From contig CAZENQ010000041.1 of NCBI GenBank assembly GCA_964513655.1, forward strand, positions 1 to 28,034: a stretch of DNA of 28,034 nt, in the 5' to 3' direction. This stretch comes from G020350405 sp964513655 (GTDB taxonomy: Bacteria; Planctomycetota; Phycisphaerae; Sedimentisphaerales; Anaerobacaceae). The stretch's first letter is position 1. Every line of letters begins with the position of its first letter. Both the position numbers and the translations under genes were made by a program. Shown piece after piece: positions 6,964-16,006 of the stretch. The notes beneath the pieces are model-generated. The model saw only the letters and a program-made list of their open reading frames with translations. It ran no database searches and was not told the origin of the DNA.

Positions 6964-8743
6964 CCTGTTTGTTTTGGGTCTCGCTGAGTTGCCTCTGCTT
7001 TGCAATCGCTATTTTCAAATTATTAATAGCCTGGGGATAATCCGGTTTAAGCCACAGAGCTTGTTTGTAGTTTTCAATCGCAAGGTCATACCTGCCAAGC
7101 AGCAGATATACCAGAGCCAGGTCGTTGTACGCCTCCGGCCAGTCGGGACTTAACCGCAAAGCCTCCTTGAAAGGTTTGATAGCCCGCTCATATGCGCCCT
7201 TTCGACCATACGCCACACCTAACCAGTAGTGTGCGTTGGGCCAATCCGGCGCGGCGCGCAGCAATTCGTTGAATGTAGCGATAGCCTCATCGAATTTACC
7301 CTTATCGAGAAGTGCTGAGCCCCTATTTTTGCGGGCCTCGTGAAACCCGGGACTGATTCGCAGGGCTTCGTTGAATTGCGTAAGGGCCTGGTCGAACCGG
7401 CCCTGCTCAAGCAGGAAGGCCCCGTAATGGTTGTGCGTGATGGAATTACCTTCGGTTACTGCGAGGGTATGTTCGAAAAGAGTAAAGCTGTTTTGCCAGT
7501 GACTCACCTGCATCCGGGTGCTTATCAAGAGGATGGTAAGTACTGTTGCAGAGCAAATGCCCAGTACAATCTTTTGATATCGCCACCTGGTCGAAAGTTC
7601 AGAAGCGCCCCATGCAATGATTATGAACAGGCCAATGAGCGGCACATAAGTGTAGCGGTCAGCTATGGACTGCGACCCCACCTGGACCAAACCGATCACA
7701 GGAACCATCGTACCAACGTACCAAAACCACCCTACGGGAAGATACTGCCGGCGCCGGCCTACATAAATTACTGCCACTGTAACCGCGACCAGTATCACAA
7801 AGCAGGCAATTGCCAATAATAGTGACAGGCTGTGATAAGGATAGAATACAGCCAGCCGGCTGGGACAAATCATCTTCGTTACGTATCGTAGGTAAGAAAC
7901 AAGGCTATTGGCTATGCGCACGTCCAGAGACAAGGTCCCGGTTTGCACTAATGCTCCGCCGCTGCGCTGGACAATAAAAGTCACAATGCTCGAAATTGCA
8001 GCGAGAGCAAGAAGGGGCATTTTCTCCCAAACCAATTGATAAACTACTCGCCATTTAGAACTGGCGTTTGCGGATTTGCGGCCTTGTGGCTCGGCATCTT
8101 TGGCCGTTTGTTCAAGCTGGAAACGGCCGAGAGGCCAATAGTCCAGAAGCAGCAGTACAAACGGCAGAGTCACGAGCATAGGTTTGGCCATAAGCCCCAG
8201 TGCAAAACACAGCAACGTCAGCAGATATCGGCTTAAACCCGGACGTCTGACATACCACAGGTATGCAGCCATCGTCAGCAGCCAGAACAGGGTGCTTAGA
8301 ACGTCCTTGCGTTCGGATATCCACGCCACCGACTCAACGTGCAGCGGATGAAGCGCGAACACAGCAGCAACAAAGCCACTTGCCAAAAGCGCGCCTGTCA
8401 TTCGTTTAAGAACACTAAAGAGCAGCAGGGTGTTTATTATATGCAGCAGCAGATTGGTAAGGTGGTGCCAGCCGGGCCTGGTCCCGAATAGCTGGCAGTC
8501 CAGCATATGACTCAGCCAGGTCAACGGGTGCCAATTGTAAGCATGTCCTGTTGTAAAGGCCCAGGAGATTGACTCACCAGTTATTCCATTCTTGACATGC
8601 GGATTTTCAGTTACGTACATATCGTCGTCGTAGTCGACAAAGTCACTGTGGTACAAGTGCTCATAAGCAATGACCGTGGCCAGGGCCAGTCCTGCGCAAA
8701 TCAAAAGGACATATTGCTTGTTGCGTGTTCTTTTGGCTGTCAT
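6950..8743 (-). CDS. TMTC-like polytopic glycosyltransferase with TPR tail (short paralogue)
   Basis: A 597-residue membrane protein. A first membrane helix (about residues 11-27) is followed by DYDDD (37-41) in the first outside loop, where GT-C transferases carry their catalytic acidic pair. Then come WHPLTWLSHMLD (71-82), HPLHVESVAWISERKD (132-147) and about ten more hydrophobic segments to near residue 420. Residues 438-571 form four canonical 34-residue TPRs plus a partial fifth. This is the plan of eukaryotic TMTC proteins, which add O-mannose in the ER lumen. By analogy it would use a polyprenyl-phosphate sugar and act on the outer face of the membrane, which is inference. It lies 118 bases after its longer paralogue and is probably last in that operon. 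Its ribosome site is weak. Confidence 0.85.
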   Translation of the reverse strand: MTAKRTRNKQYVLLICAGLALATVIAYEHLYHSDFVDYDDDMYVTENPHVKNGITGESISWAFTTGHAYNWHPLTWLSHMLDCQLFGTRPGWHHLTNLLLHIINTLLLFSVLKRMTGALLASGFVAAVFALHPLHVESVAWISERKDVLSTLFWLLTMAAYLWYVRRPGLSRYLLTLLCFALGLMAKPMLVTLPFVLLLLDYWPLGRFQLEQTAKDAEPQGRKSANASSKWRVVYQLVWEKMPLLALAAISSIVTFIVQRSGGALVQTGTLSLDVRIANSLVSYLRYVTKMICPSRLAVFYPYHSLSLLLAIACFVILVAVTVAVIYVGRRRQYLPVGWFWYVGTMVPVIGLVQVGSQSIADRYTYVPLIGLFIIIAWGASELSTRWRYQKIVLGICSATVLTILLISTRMQVSHWQNSFTLFEHTLAVTEGNSITHNHYGAFLLEQGRFDQALTQFNEALRISPGFHEARKNRGSALLDKGKFDEAIATFNELLRAAPDWPNAHYWLGVAYGRKGAYERAIKPFKEALRLSPDWPEAYNDLALVYLLLGRYDLAIENYKQALWLKPDYPQAINNLKIAIAKQRQLSETQNKQEKMP

Positions 8744-8861
8744 ATTCTCAAACTACTCAGGCCACGTTTAGCAAGTCTGCCAATGACTGCTGTTGCCGGC
8801 GCAATTAGCTTATCGGCGCGGCTGTGATGTAACTTCACCGTCGCTCTCTACTCGGCCGAGA

Positions 8862-11375
8862 TCACTTCGCAAAATAAGGCTGACCCGCTTGATACAAACG
8901 TAATCGCTTTTGAATTTCCTCAGCCAGGTCTTTCTTATTTGCGGTTTTGGCGAGGTTTATCGCCTTTTCTGCAGCTTCTATCGCTTCGGGGAATCTGCCC
9001 GCTACAGCGTAAGCAGCAGCCAATGTATCCACGAACTCGGGCTGATTATATTCGGTAAGTTCGCAGGCCCGCACTGCGAATTTGACAACGTCGTTCGGAT
9101 TCTGAAGCTTTACATCCTTGGAAGTGGCCAAAATCCAAGCAAGGTTTCTCAGCACGTAAGCCTGGTCGGGTTTAAGCTGAAGTGCCTTGTGATAGTGCTC
9201 AACAGCCGACTGGGTCTCGCCCAGTTCCACCAGGATACCGGCCAGCGTACTACGTGCCGCAAGATAATCAGGTCTTACCCGCAAGGCCTCGGCACACTGC
9301 TGGGCAGCGCGGTTGAGCTTGCCCTGCTGATAAAAAGCACCTGCGAGACCGTAGTGTACCTCAGGCCGGGCCGGTTTCGCTTCCAAAGCTTTATTAAAGT
9401 GCCTGACTGCCTCATCGAGTTTGCCTTGTTTGGTCATGACCATAGCCATATTATAATGGGCGTCGTGGTAATCAGGCCTTAGGCTTATAGCCTCCGCACA
9501 GTGCTTAGCCGCAAGGTCGAGTTTGCCCTGCAGATAATAAACAGCGCCCAGATTGTGGTGTGCCTCCGGCCAATCCGGTCTTGCCGCCAGAGTGATATTA
9601 AAGTGGTGGATGGCCTGCTCGTATCTGGATTGCTCCGCCATGACTATGCCCATATTGTAATGGACATCGGGATTATCTGGTTCGAACTCAAGGGCCTTTA
9701 CCCATTTACTAATCGCCGCATTAGTTTTGCCCTGCTCTTTGAGGACTATACCAAGGTTTTTGAATGCTTCGACGTAATTTGGTTTAAGCTGCAGTGCAGC
9801 ACTATAGTTTTGGACGGCCAGGTCAAATTCGCCTCCTTGAGCATAGGCAAGACCTAAATAATTATGAGTTATGGGCCAATCTCCTCTGTAACTGAGTACC
9901 TCCGCAAAGGCAGCAATGGCTTCATCAATCTTTCCCTGTCTGAGAAGCACAATGCCGGCGTTCCTGCGGGCATCTGCATATTTAGGATTGATTCGCAGGG
10001 CCTCATTGAACTGTGCAAGAGCGTCGTCAAACCGACCCTCTTCGAACATGGCGCCTCCGTAATTGCTGTGCATTACGTAGTTGTTCTCGGTTACTTCAAG
10101 AGTATGTCCGAACAAAGCAAGGTTGTTTTGCCAGTGCCGCAATTGCACACGAGTGCATATCACCAGAATGCTGAGCACAGCGCCTGCCGTTATTCCAAGT
10201 CCAATCCTTCGGTACCGCCACTTAGCCACAAGGTCGGAAACGCCCCATGCAATCATAATAAGGATTCCGATCGAAGGAAGATAAGTATACCGGTCAGCCA
10301 TCGCCTGAGCCCCAACCTGTACCAAACCGATGACTGGAACCAACGTTCCAAGATACCAAAGCCAACCTACTAAAAGATAGCGCCTGCGCCGTCCCCAATA
10401 GATTATACCTGTAGAAAAAACAGCCAGTAACACAAGCGAGACTATCGCCTGCCACACCGGCAGGCTGTCGCCGGGGTGAGGGTACAAAACCGCCAGGCGG
10501 TTCGGATAAATCATCTTGATGATATAACTGATGTAACAGACTAATGCGTTTGACATGCGGGCACTTGAGGGAAAAGTCTCCCCCGACCTTACGGCCCCTT
10601 TGCTTTGCTGGACAACAAAGGTTATTACACTCGAAGCTGCGGCAAGGCCAAACAGAGGAATCTTTTCTAAGATTAGACGCCGCGGCGACGCTCTTTGGTA
10701 AGTCACCGTCGCTGATTCACCTTCCAATAACTCTTCGACTTCGTCGCGACGGTACCATTGGAGCCTCTCCAATGGCCAATAGTCCAACAAAAGCAACACA
10801 AGCGGCAAAGTTACAAGCATAGGCTTGGCCATCAGCCCCAGACAAAGAGCTAAAAATACCAGCATATATCTTCCTGTGCCTGGCCGCCTTGCGTATCGCA
10901 CGTAAGCTGCCATCGTTAACATCCAGAAAAGGCCGCTCAAAACATCTTTGCGTTCGGCCACCCATGCGACTGACTCCACGTGCAAAGGATGCATGGCAAA
11001 CAGCGCAGCCACAAACGCGCTGCGCCAAACTGCCCCTGTCATCCTGTTAAAGACCCAAAATAACATCAGCGTGTTTGCAACGTGAAAGAACAAATTCGCC
11101 AGATGATGCCCATAAGGATTTAATCCGAAAAGCTCGCAGTCCAGCATGTGGCTCAGCCAGGTCAATGGATGCCAGTTACTGGCACGCGTGGTGGTGAATG
11201 CCCAGAGGACGGATTCAGGTGTCATTCCCGCTTTGACGTGTGGGTTCTCAGTTACATACCTGTCGTCATCATAGCCGACGAACTCGTTTAGCCGGACCTG
11301 CTCAAAAGCAACGATAGTAACCACAGCCAACGTGGTGTAAATTAGGAGAAGATGCTTTTTGGGGATTCGTTCCAT
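8862..11375 (-). CDS. TMTC-like polytopic glycosyltransferase with eleven TPRs (long paralogue)
   Basis: An 837-residue paralogue of the downstream protein, with the same landmarks: YDDD (35-38), NWHPLTWLSHMLD (67-79), HPLHVESVAWVAERKD (129-144), about ten membrane segments to residue 425, then TPRs from about 432 to 820. Nine repeats are regular 34-mers. The tenth has an insert, and the eleventh is followed by a charged tail. The frame is open back to 11516, but that would overlap the GT2 gene by 142 bases. The ATG at 11375 instead shares one base with the GT2 stop (TGATG), the usual sign of translational coupling, and directly precedes the first membrane helix. Bacterial members of this class are usually labelled only as TPR proteins. 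The glycosyltransferase role is inferred from fold and context. Confidence 0.86.
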   Translation of the reverse strand: MERIPKKHLLLIYTTLAVVTIVAFEQVRLNEFVGYDDDRYVTENPHVKAGMTPESVLWAFTTTRASNWHPLTWLSHMLDCELFGLNPYGHHLANLFFHVANTLMLFWVFNRMTGAVWRSAFVAALFAMHPLHVESVAWVAERKDVLSGLFWMLTMAAYVRYARRPGTGRYMLVFLALCLGLMAKPMLVTLPLVLLLLDYWPLERLQWYRRDEVEELLEGESATVTYQRASPRRLILEKIPLFGLAAASSVITFVVQQSKGAVRSGETFPSSARMSNALVCYISYIIKMIYPNRLAVLYPHPGDSLPVWQAIVSLVLLAVFSTGIIYWGRRRRYLLVGWLWYLGTLVPVIGLVQVGAQAMADRYTYLPSIGILIMIAWGVSDLVAKWRYRRIGLGITAGAVLSILVICTRVQLRHWQNNLALFGHTLEVTENNYVMHSNYGGAMFEEGRFDDALAQFNEALRINPKYADARRNAGIVLLRQGKIDEAIAAFAEVLSYRGDWPITHNYLGLAYAQGGEFDLAVQNYSAALQLKPNYVEAFKNLGIVLKEQGKTNAAISKWVKALEFEPDNPDVHYNMGIVMAEQSRYEQAIHHFNITLAARPDWPEAHHNLGAVYYLQGKLDLAAKHCAEAISLRPDYHDAHYNMAMVMTKQGKLDEAVRHFNKALEAKPARPEVHYGLAGAFYQQGKLNRAAQQCAEALRVRPDYLAARSTLAGILVELGETQSAVEHYHKALQLKPDQAYVLRNLAWILATSKDVKLQNPNDVVKFAVRACELTEYNQPEFVDTLAAAYAVAGRFPEAIEAAEKAINLAKTANKKDLAEEIQKRLRLYQAGQPYFAK

Positions 11376-12121
11376 CAGCGGGGAAATAATTTCGACCTGA
11401 TTAAATTCATCTTCGCCAGCCGATACTTTATCGCGGTGCTCAGGCACCCGAAGCCATATTTTAGGCTGCGCTGAAAGTTTATGGAAGACGCCTCGGCAAA
11501 ATACAAGGTCGGACAACTGACCTCAGCTATTTGATAATCCACCCAGAGAATCTCGGCCAGCATCTGGTTATCGAATACAAAGTCGTCGGAGTTTTTTTCC
11601 AATGGCAGCTTTTCCAGAAGCTCGCGCGAGAAGGCCCGGTAGCCTGTGTGATATTCCGAAAGCTTTGCTCCCGTCATAATGTTCTCCACCAAAGTCAAAA
11701 ACCTATTCGCGATATATTTCCACCAGGGCATTCCCCCTCTTAGGGCGTATCCTCCCAGAATTCGTGAACCGAGTACACAGTGATACAGCCCGCTTCCAAT
11801 CATCGAGGCCATAGCGGGAATCAATTTAGGTGTGTACTGATAGTCGGGATGAACCATAATAATGATATCACCGCCGGCCTCAAGTGCCAGCTTATAACAG
11901 GTTTTCTGGTTGGCGCCGTAACCTGCATTCTTGGAGTGGGCATGAACGAGGGTTTTAGGCAGGGTGTGGGCAATTGCTGTGGTTTCATCAAGGCTGGCAT
12001 CATCGACCACAATAACCTGGTCAACTATCTCCTGGGCCATCACCTCGTCGTAAGTTCGGCGCAGGGTCTCGGCCGCGTTATAGGCGGGCATGATAACAAT
12101 GACCTTCTTATCTTTGAACAT
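11375..12121 (-). CDS. GT2 polyprenyl-phosphate glycosyltransferase (DPM1-like)
   Basis: A 248-residue soluble or membrane-peripheral GT-A enzyme. PAYNAAETL (12-20), IVVDDASLDET (37-47) and HPDYQY (91-96), which stands in the place of the usual DxD, define the dolichol-phosphate mannosyltransferase/polyprenyl-phosphate glucosyltransferase branch. The C-terminus lacks the two membrane helices of the glucosyl (GtrB-like) members. The reaction would be NDP-sugar plus polyprenyl phosphate to polyprenyl-phosphate sugar on the inner membrane face. Its stop overlaps the start of the long TMTC-like gene, so the two proteins are made together. This suggests it supplies the lipid-linked sugar donor that GT-C enzymes need. 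Whether the sugar is mannose is inference. Confidence 0.88.
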   Translation of the reverse strand: MFKDKKVIVIMPAYNAAETLRRTYDEVMAQEIVDQVIVVDDASLDETTAIAHTLPKTLVHAHSKNAGYGANQKTCYKLALEAGGDIIIMVHPDYQYTPKLIPAMASMIGSGLYHCVLGSRILGGYALRGGMPWWKYIANRFLTLVENIMTGAKLSEYHTGYRAFSRELLEKLPLEKNSDDFVFDNQMLAEILWVDYQIAEVSCPTLYFAEASSINFQRSLKYGFGCLSTAIKYRLAKMNLIRSKLFPR

Positions 12122-12353
12122 AGCGACTATTATGTCAGTTTTTGACTAAATCATAAAGCAAAATTGTATGCATCGATATCATCAGCTCTTGATATGCGCC
12201 ATCTCATATTTAAGTCTGCCTTCATCTACTCCTCCGTATCTCTTCATAGTCTTCTGCTTGCTATTGAAGATAATTGTTGAACCAATTGTATAATATATCG
12301 TGCAAGGTTGCCTGTGCAATAGAATTCAGGTACTTCGGTGTTGGTTGACGCTT

Positions 12354-13295
12354 TCAGTCACCAAGCGGCGGTCGAGAATTGGTCAGGCAGAGTTCTACAA
12401 GCTCATCAATCACCGCTGTCCCGGCGCACATTACCTTGTCCGCACCGCCCCAATAAAGTTTCAATGTCCCATCTTCTTCCGGGACAGCGCCGCAGGTAAA
12501 AACGACGTTGTGCACATAGCCGACAATCTCCCATTCGTCCTCAGGCTGAAGTATCCAGCGGTCACCAACGCCGAGAATCCGGGCGGGGTCATCAAGCTTG
12601 TGCAGGGCAGCTCCAAGGCGGTAAACGCAGCCAGCCATTGTTGAGAAAGCACCGTGGTAAATATTCAACCAGCCTTTATCGGTGCGGATAGGTGGGGCAC
12701 CCGGGCCGATTTTCATCTCGTCCCAATGGTATTTAACGGGTTTCATCACCAGTTTCGAGTCGCCCCAGTGCAGCAGGTCCGGCGAGTAACTTATCCAAAT
12801 CGACCATGGGCTGATATCAGAATGCGGCCGGTCAAACCTTGCGTATCTGCCGTTGATTCTTTCAGGGAAAATTACGGTGTTTCGGTAATCGGCCTGAGTG
12901 ATAAAGCCAACTCTTTCGACCAATTCGAAATCCTTTGTTTTAGCCAGTCCTGTGCGGACCCCGTGTCTGGAATATGCACTGTATGTTATGTAATATGTCC
13001 CCTCCAAACAGGTTATGCGCGGATCTTCGACACTGTACTCCTCGAATTCAACAAATCTACCTTCTCTACTCGGCACCATAAAAGGTTTGGCGCGGGGTTT
13101 GAAATTGAAACCGTCATCGCTTTCAGCGATGCCTATTATTGACCGGCCGGTGCCGAGGTGTGACCGGAACAGCATTATGTATCGGCCGCTCAATTTCGTA
13201 ACGCCGGCGTTATGAACCGTCTCCACCGGATAAGGGATATCGTCCTTTGTTAGTATCGGATTGCCTTTGTATCGCTTGACAAGTTTTTTCGCCAT
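12354..13295 (-). CDS. GH130-family glycoside phosphorylase (mannosyl-type)
   Basis: A 313-residue protein with the five-bladed-propeller pattern of GH130: NPILTKDDIPYP (12-23), VHNAGVTKL, MLFRSHLGTGRSIIGIAES, then YSVEDPRIT (87-95), with Asp91 the expected general acid, and later GPGAPPIRTDKGWLNIYHG. GH130 enzymes reversibly split beta-mannosides (mannosyl-glucose, mannobiose, mannosyl-GlcNAc) with phosphate to give mannose 1-phosphate, and some subfamilies hydrolyse. The frame is open to 13451, overlapping the GT4 gene, but the ATG at 13295 has AAGG upstream, lies 13 bases after the GT4 stop and starts at the first family-like residues. There is no signal peptide, so it is cytoplasmic. A 232-base gap with no gene separates it from the GT2 unit. 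Confidence 0.88.
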   Translation of the reverse strand: MAKKLVKRYKGNPILTKDDIPYPVETVHNAGVTKLSGRYIMLFRSHLGTGRSIIGIAESDDGFNFKPRAKPFMVPSREGRFVEFEEYSVEDPRITCLEGTYYITYSAYSRHGVRTGLAKTKDFELVERVGFITQADYRNTVIFPERINGRYARFDRPHSDISPWSIWISYSPDLLHWGDSKLVMKPVKYHWDEMKIGPGAPPIRTDKGWLNIYHGAFSTMAGCVYRLGAALHKLDDPARILGVGDRWILQPEDEWEIVGYVHNVVFTCGAVPEEDGTLKLYWGGADKVMCAGTAVIDELVELCLTNSRPPLGD

Positions 13296-13308
13296 TTTAC
13301 TTTGCCTT

Positions 13309-14340
13309 TTAAGCTTCCCTGCGGAATATCTCTTCATACACCTTTTCGTAGCCCAAGACCATGCAGTCGATGACAAAGTTCTCTTCCACTCTCTGACGGC
13401 ACTTCTTGCGGTCAATACTATCGATTTTGCCAACGGCGTGTACAGCTTCATCCACGCTGTTGACTAAATAGCCCGTCATCTTGTCCGCGATGACTTCCCT
13501 ACAAGAGCCAAGGTCCATTGCGATTACTGGTACGCCTGCGGCCATCGATTCGGCCATCACCAGACCAAATCGTTCGGGAATCAGGTTAAGATGAATGACC
13601 GTGTATGCCTCCTTAAGAAGAGCATCTCGCTGGATAGGATTGACCGGGCCAATGTACTGGATTGAAGAATCATTAATGTGTGGCTTGATGAGAGTGTCGA
13701 AATAATTTTGATCTTGAATTATACCGGCAATTATCAAGTCCATACCACATTTCTTTGCGACCTCAATGGCCAAATGCGTCCCCTTGTCGTTATGTATTCG
13801 CCCGTAATGGACCAGCTTGTCACCTGGTGTTTGTCTGAAGGTAAGATTTGAAAGGTCAATCCCGTTGTAAACCGTCGCAAGGTAGGGCAGCTCACTGTCT
13901 CTGTCAGCGTCGCTGATGGAGACGTAATAGGTGTCTTTGTGGTCACGGTAGACCCGCAGTATGTCCGGGTCGGAGAAACCGTGGATGGTCGTCAGCATTG
14001 GTGTTTTTATGAACGGAAGATAAGTTAAGGGCAGGTAATCGAAGTTGTTGTGAATCAGGTCAAACTCATCCGCCTGCTCCATAACCTTGGAAATATGATA
14101 GCAGGTCGAAACCAACGGGATTTGGCTCTTATCTTCTTCGTAACCTTTTTCGACGAAGCCCACGAGTTGTGCTTTTGTTATAGATTCCTTTGTAGCAAAG
14201 AGTGTCACGTTTTTCCAGCCGCGAGCTACCAGCCCCTCTGTAATATTGCTCGCGACGGTCTCCCATGCACCGTACGCCCGAGGAGGTGTCCGCCAAGCCA
14301 CCGGCGCCAAAATAGCTATTCGTTTGCTTTTAATATCCAT
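13309..14340 (-). CDS. GT4-family glycosyltransferase
   Basis: A 343-residue GT-B enzyme. The N-terminal domain has LAPVAWRTPPRAYGAWE (11-27), the glycine/aromatic loop that binds the acceptor, and LTTIHGFS (116-123). The C-terminal donor domain has HYGRIHNDKGTHLAIE (178-193) and the EX7E pair Glu256...Glu264 in PERFGLVMAES. The donor is probably GDP- or UDP-linked, but the specificity cannot be read. It starts 25 bases after the dehydrogenase stop and ends 13 bases before the GH130 start, so the three form one operon. The sequence is typical of retaining transferases in capsule or compatible-solute glycoside synthesis. Confidence 0.9.
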   Translation of the reverse strand: MDIKSKRIAILAPVAWRTPPRAYGAWETVASNITEGLVARGWKNVTLFATKESITKAQLVGFVEKGYEEDKSQIPLVSTCYHISKVMEQADEFDLIHNNFDYLPLTYLPFIKTPMLTTIHGFSDPDILRVYRDHKDTYYVSISDADRDSELPYLATVYNGIDLSNLTFRQTPGDKLVHYGRIHNDKGTHLAIEVAKKCGMDLIIAGIIQDQNYFDTLIKPHINDSSIQYIGPVNPIQRDALLKEAYTVIHLNLIPERFGLVMAESMAAGVPVIAMDLGSCREVIADKMTGYLVNSVDEAVHAVGKIDSIDRKKCRQRVEENFVIDCMVLGYEKVYEEIFRREA

Positions 14341-14365
14341 CTTAATTTGCCTTAGCAGAAATATT

Positions 14366-16006
14366 CTATTTTGTTGCCTTTCGCACTTGTTCTTTTATGC
14401 GCTGGATATGTCCCCGCCCTAATGCTTTGACTTCGCAGCCGAGCTCGAAATACCGGCGGATTCTTTCATCATCCAGTATGCCGAAACAGTCAATCACCGC
14501 CAACGGTGCCCCTGCCCAGCCGACCATCTGGTCAGGGTCAAGTTTCAGATAAGGTTCGTGCGGCACAGCCAGAATTATCACCTGAGCGCCGGAAAGTGCG
14601 GCGGTAAGGTCACTCTGAACCCGAATATTAACAAGTTCGTCCTGATTGCGGAAGAACCTTGCCAGTGAGTGTCCCGGTGCAGGGTAAGTATCCTGTTTTT
14701 CCACTTCGTACCAGTGCTCGAGATACGGATCGTGCACTCGCATCTCAGCGCCCATATCGGTCAGTTTTCGCACAATAATTTCCGAACCACTATAACGTGT
14801 GTCACCAACATCCTGACGGTAGCTGGCACCACAAATAAGCACTTTAGCGCCTCCTATTTGTTTACCCATATTGCGAAGAGCGTCCCGCGTAAGTTCAGCT
14901 ACCTGAAGTCCGCGGGTATCGTTTATATCGATCGCCATCGGTGTAATTTTGAAAATATCATCCTGGAAGCCCAGTATATGTTTGTACGCCCAGTACCCCA
15001 GCCCCCCGTCCTTGGGCAGACAGTATCCGCCGATACCCGGACCCGGGAATATAATGTTACTGTGCGTCGGCCGGACCTTGATTGCCTTGACGACTTTGAC
15101 CAGGTCCACGCCGTTGCGCTCTGCAAACTGACTCCACTCGTCAAGGAACGCCAGTATCGTGGCACGGTAGGAATTCTCAACGATTTTGGTGGTCTCCGAT
15201 TCGATTGGTCGGTCCATAACCGTCAGAGGATACTCCTCCGTGTTTAGGACTTCCCTGAGGAATTTTTCCACACGCTCTCTTGCCTCAGCGGTGCAGCCCG
15301 AGCAGACCCGCCAAAAATCCCGTATCGATGATACGTACTGTCTGCCGGGCATTACCCGTTCGAAACTGTGCGCCAGCAGGGGCTCTGAGTCTATGCCACG
15401 GGCAGCGAAGGCCCTTTTCATAATTGGCCAGGCGACGAACTCAGTCGTTCCCGGTGCCACAGTCGTTTCTATCAGTGTAAGGCATTCCGGCGGCACCTTT
15501 TCGCCGATGGTTTTTATCGTTGCTTCCAGTGCGCTCATTTCCACTTTCCCCGTCCGCATATTACCGAGGTCGTTTTTTGTATAATCGCACTGAACATCCA
15601 CAACCACACAATCGGCCAGCTTGAGACAGTCGCTGTTGTAGGTGGCAACAAGGGTTTTCTTGTCGAGCACGCATCGTTTTATCATCGGCTCGACCTCAGG
15701 GTCCTCTGCTTTTACCGGTGAGATGCCTCTGTTAAGCAGCGGAATCTTCCAATAGCTTCGAGTGCTTGGCCGTTGACAGCCAATTACAAATTTGTTCGCC
15801 TTGCCTGTCATCTTATCAACGGTATCAGCAATAATAGCAGCCATAACCGCGCCGACAAAACCAACACCCATCACTACCACGATTTCTTTGCCTTGGCTGC
15901 GAGCCGCCTCTGCCATCGACTCCATTCTTTCAAACTCTGCCGTGTACTCATCCTCCTTCGGAATAGCAAACTTTTCACCTTCCGGACTCATTGAGTAATC
16001 AGTCAT
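14366..16006 (-). CDS. nucleotide-sugar dehydrogenase (UDP-glucose/GDP-mannose type), long N-terminus
   Basis: A 546-residue NAD-dependent enzyme that oxidises a nucleotide hexose twice to the uronic acid. GVGFVG (47-52) is the NAD-binding loop, TLIETTVAPGTTE (177-189) is the second conserved segment, and PGPGIGGYCLPKD (321-333) carries the catalytic Cys329, Lys332 and Asp333. A third domain binds the nucleotide sugar (CGASYRQDVGDTRYS). Family members are normally about 430-450 residues. This one has about 40 extra charged N-terminal residues and a long insert after the first strand (about 66-100), so it is a divergent branch. AAGGTG precedes the ATG. It is the first gene of the glycan operon on this strand. 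UDP-glucose and GDP-mannose cannot be distinguished by eye. Confidence 0.9.
   Translation of the reverse strand: MTDYSMSPEGEKFAIPKEDEYTAEFERMESMAEAARSQGKEIVVVMGVGFVGAVMAAIIADTVDKMTGKANKFVIGCQRPSTRSYWKIPLLNRGISPVKAEDPEVEPMIKRCVLDKKTLVATYNSDCLKLADCVVVDVQCDYTKNDLGNMRTGKVEMSALEATIKTIGEKVPPECLTLIETTVAPGTTEFVAWPIMKRAFAARGIDSEPLLAHSFERVMPGRQYVSSIRDFWRVCSGCTAEARERVEKFLREVLNTEEYPLTVMDRPIESETTKIVENSYRATILAFLDEWSQFAERNGVDLVKVVKAIKVRPTHSNIIFPGPGIGGYCLPKDGGLGYWAYKHILGFQDDIFKITPMAIDINDTRGLQVAELTRDALRNMGKQIGGAKVLICGASYRQDVGDTRYSGSEIIVRKLTDMGAEMRVHDPYLEHWYEVEKQDTYPAPGHSLARFFRNQDELVNIRVQSDLTAALSGAQVIILAVPHEPYLKLDPDQMVGWAGAPLAVIDCFGILDDERIRRYFELGCEVKALGRGHIQRIKEQVRKATK

Noticed and set aside
11376..11516. Longer start of the long TMTC-like gene at 11516
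   Set aside because: It would overlap the GT2 gene by 142 bases, and the added 47 residues are antisense-frame-like. The ATG at 11375 shares the GT2 stop and directly precedes the first membrane helix.
13296..13451. Longer start of the GH130 gene at 13451
   Set aside because: It overlaps the GT4 gene by 143 bases. The added 52 residues have no family likeness, and a good ribosome site precedes the ATG at 13295.
14669..15247. 192-codon frame antisense to the dehydrogenase
   Set aside because: Covers the catalytic region of an intact, recognisable gene and shows no protein-like pattern.
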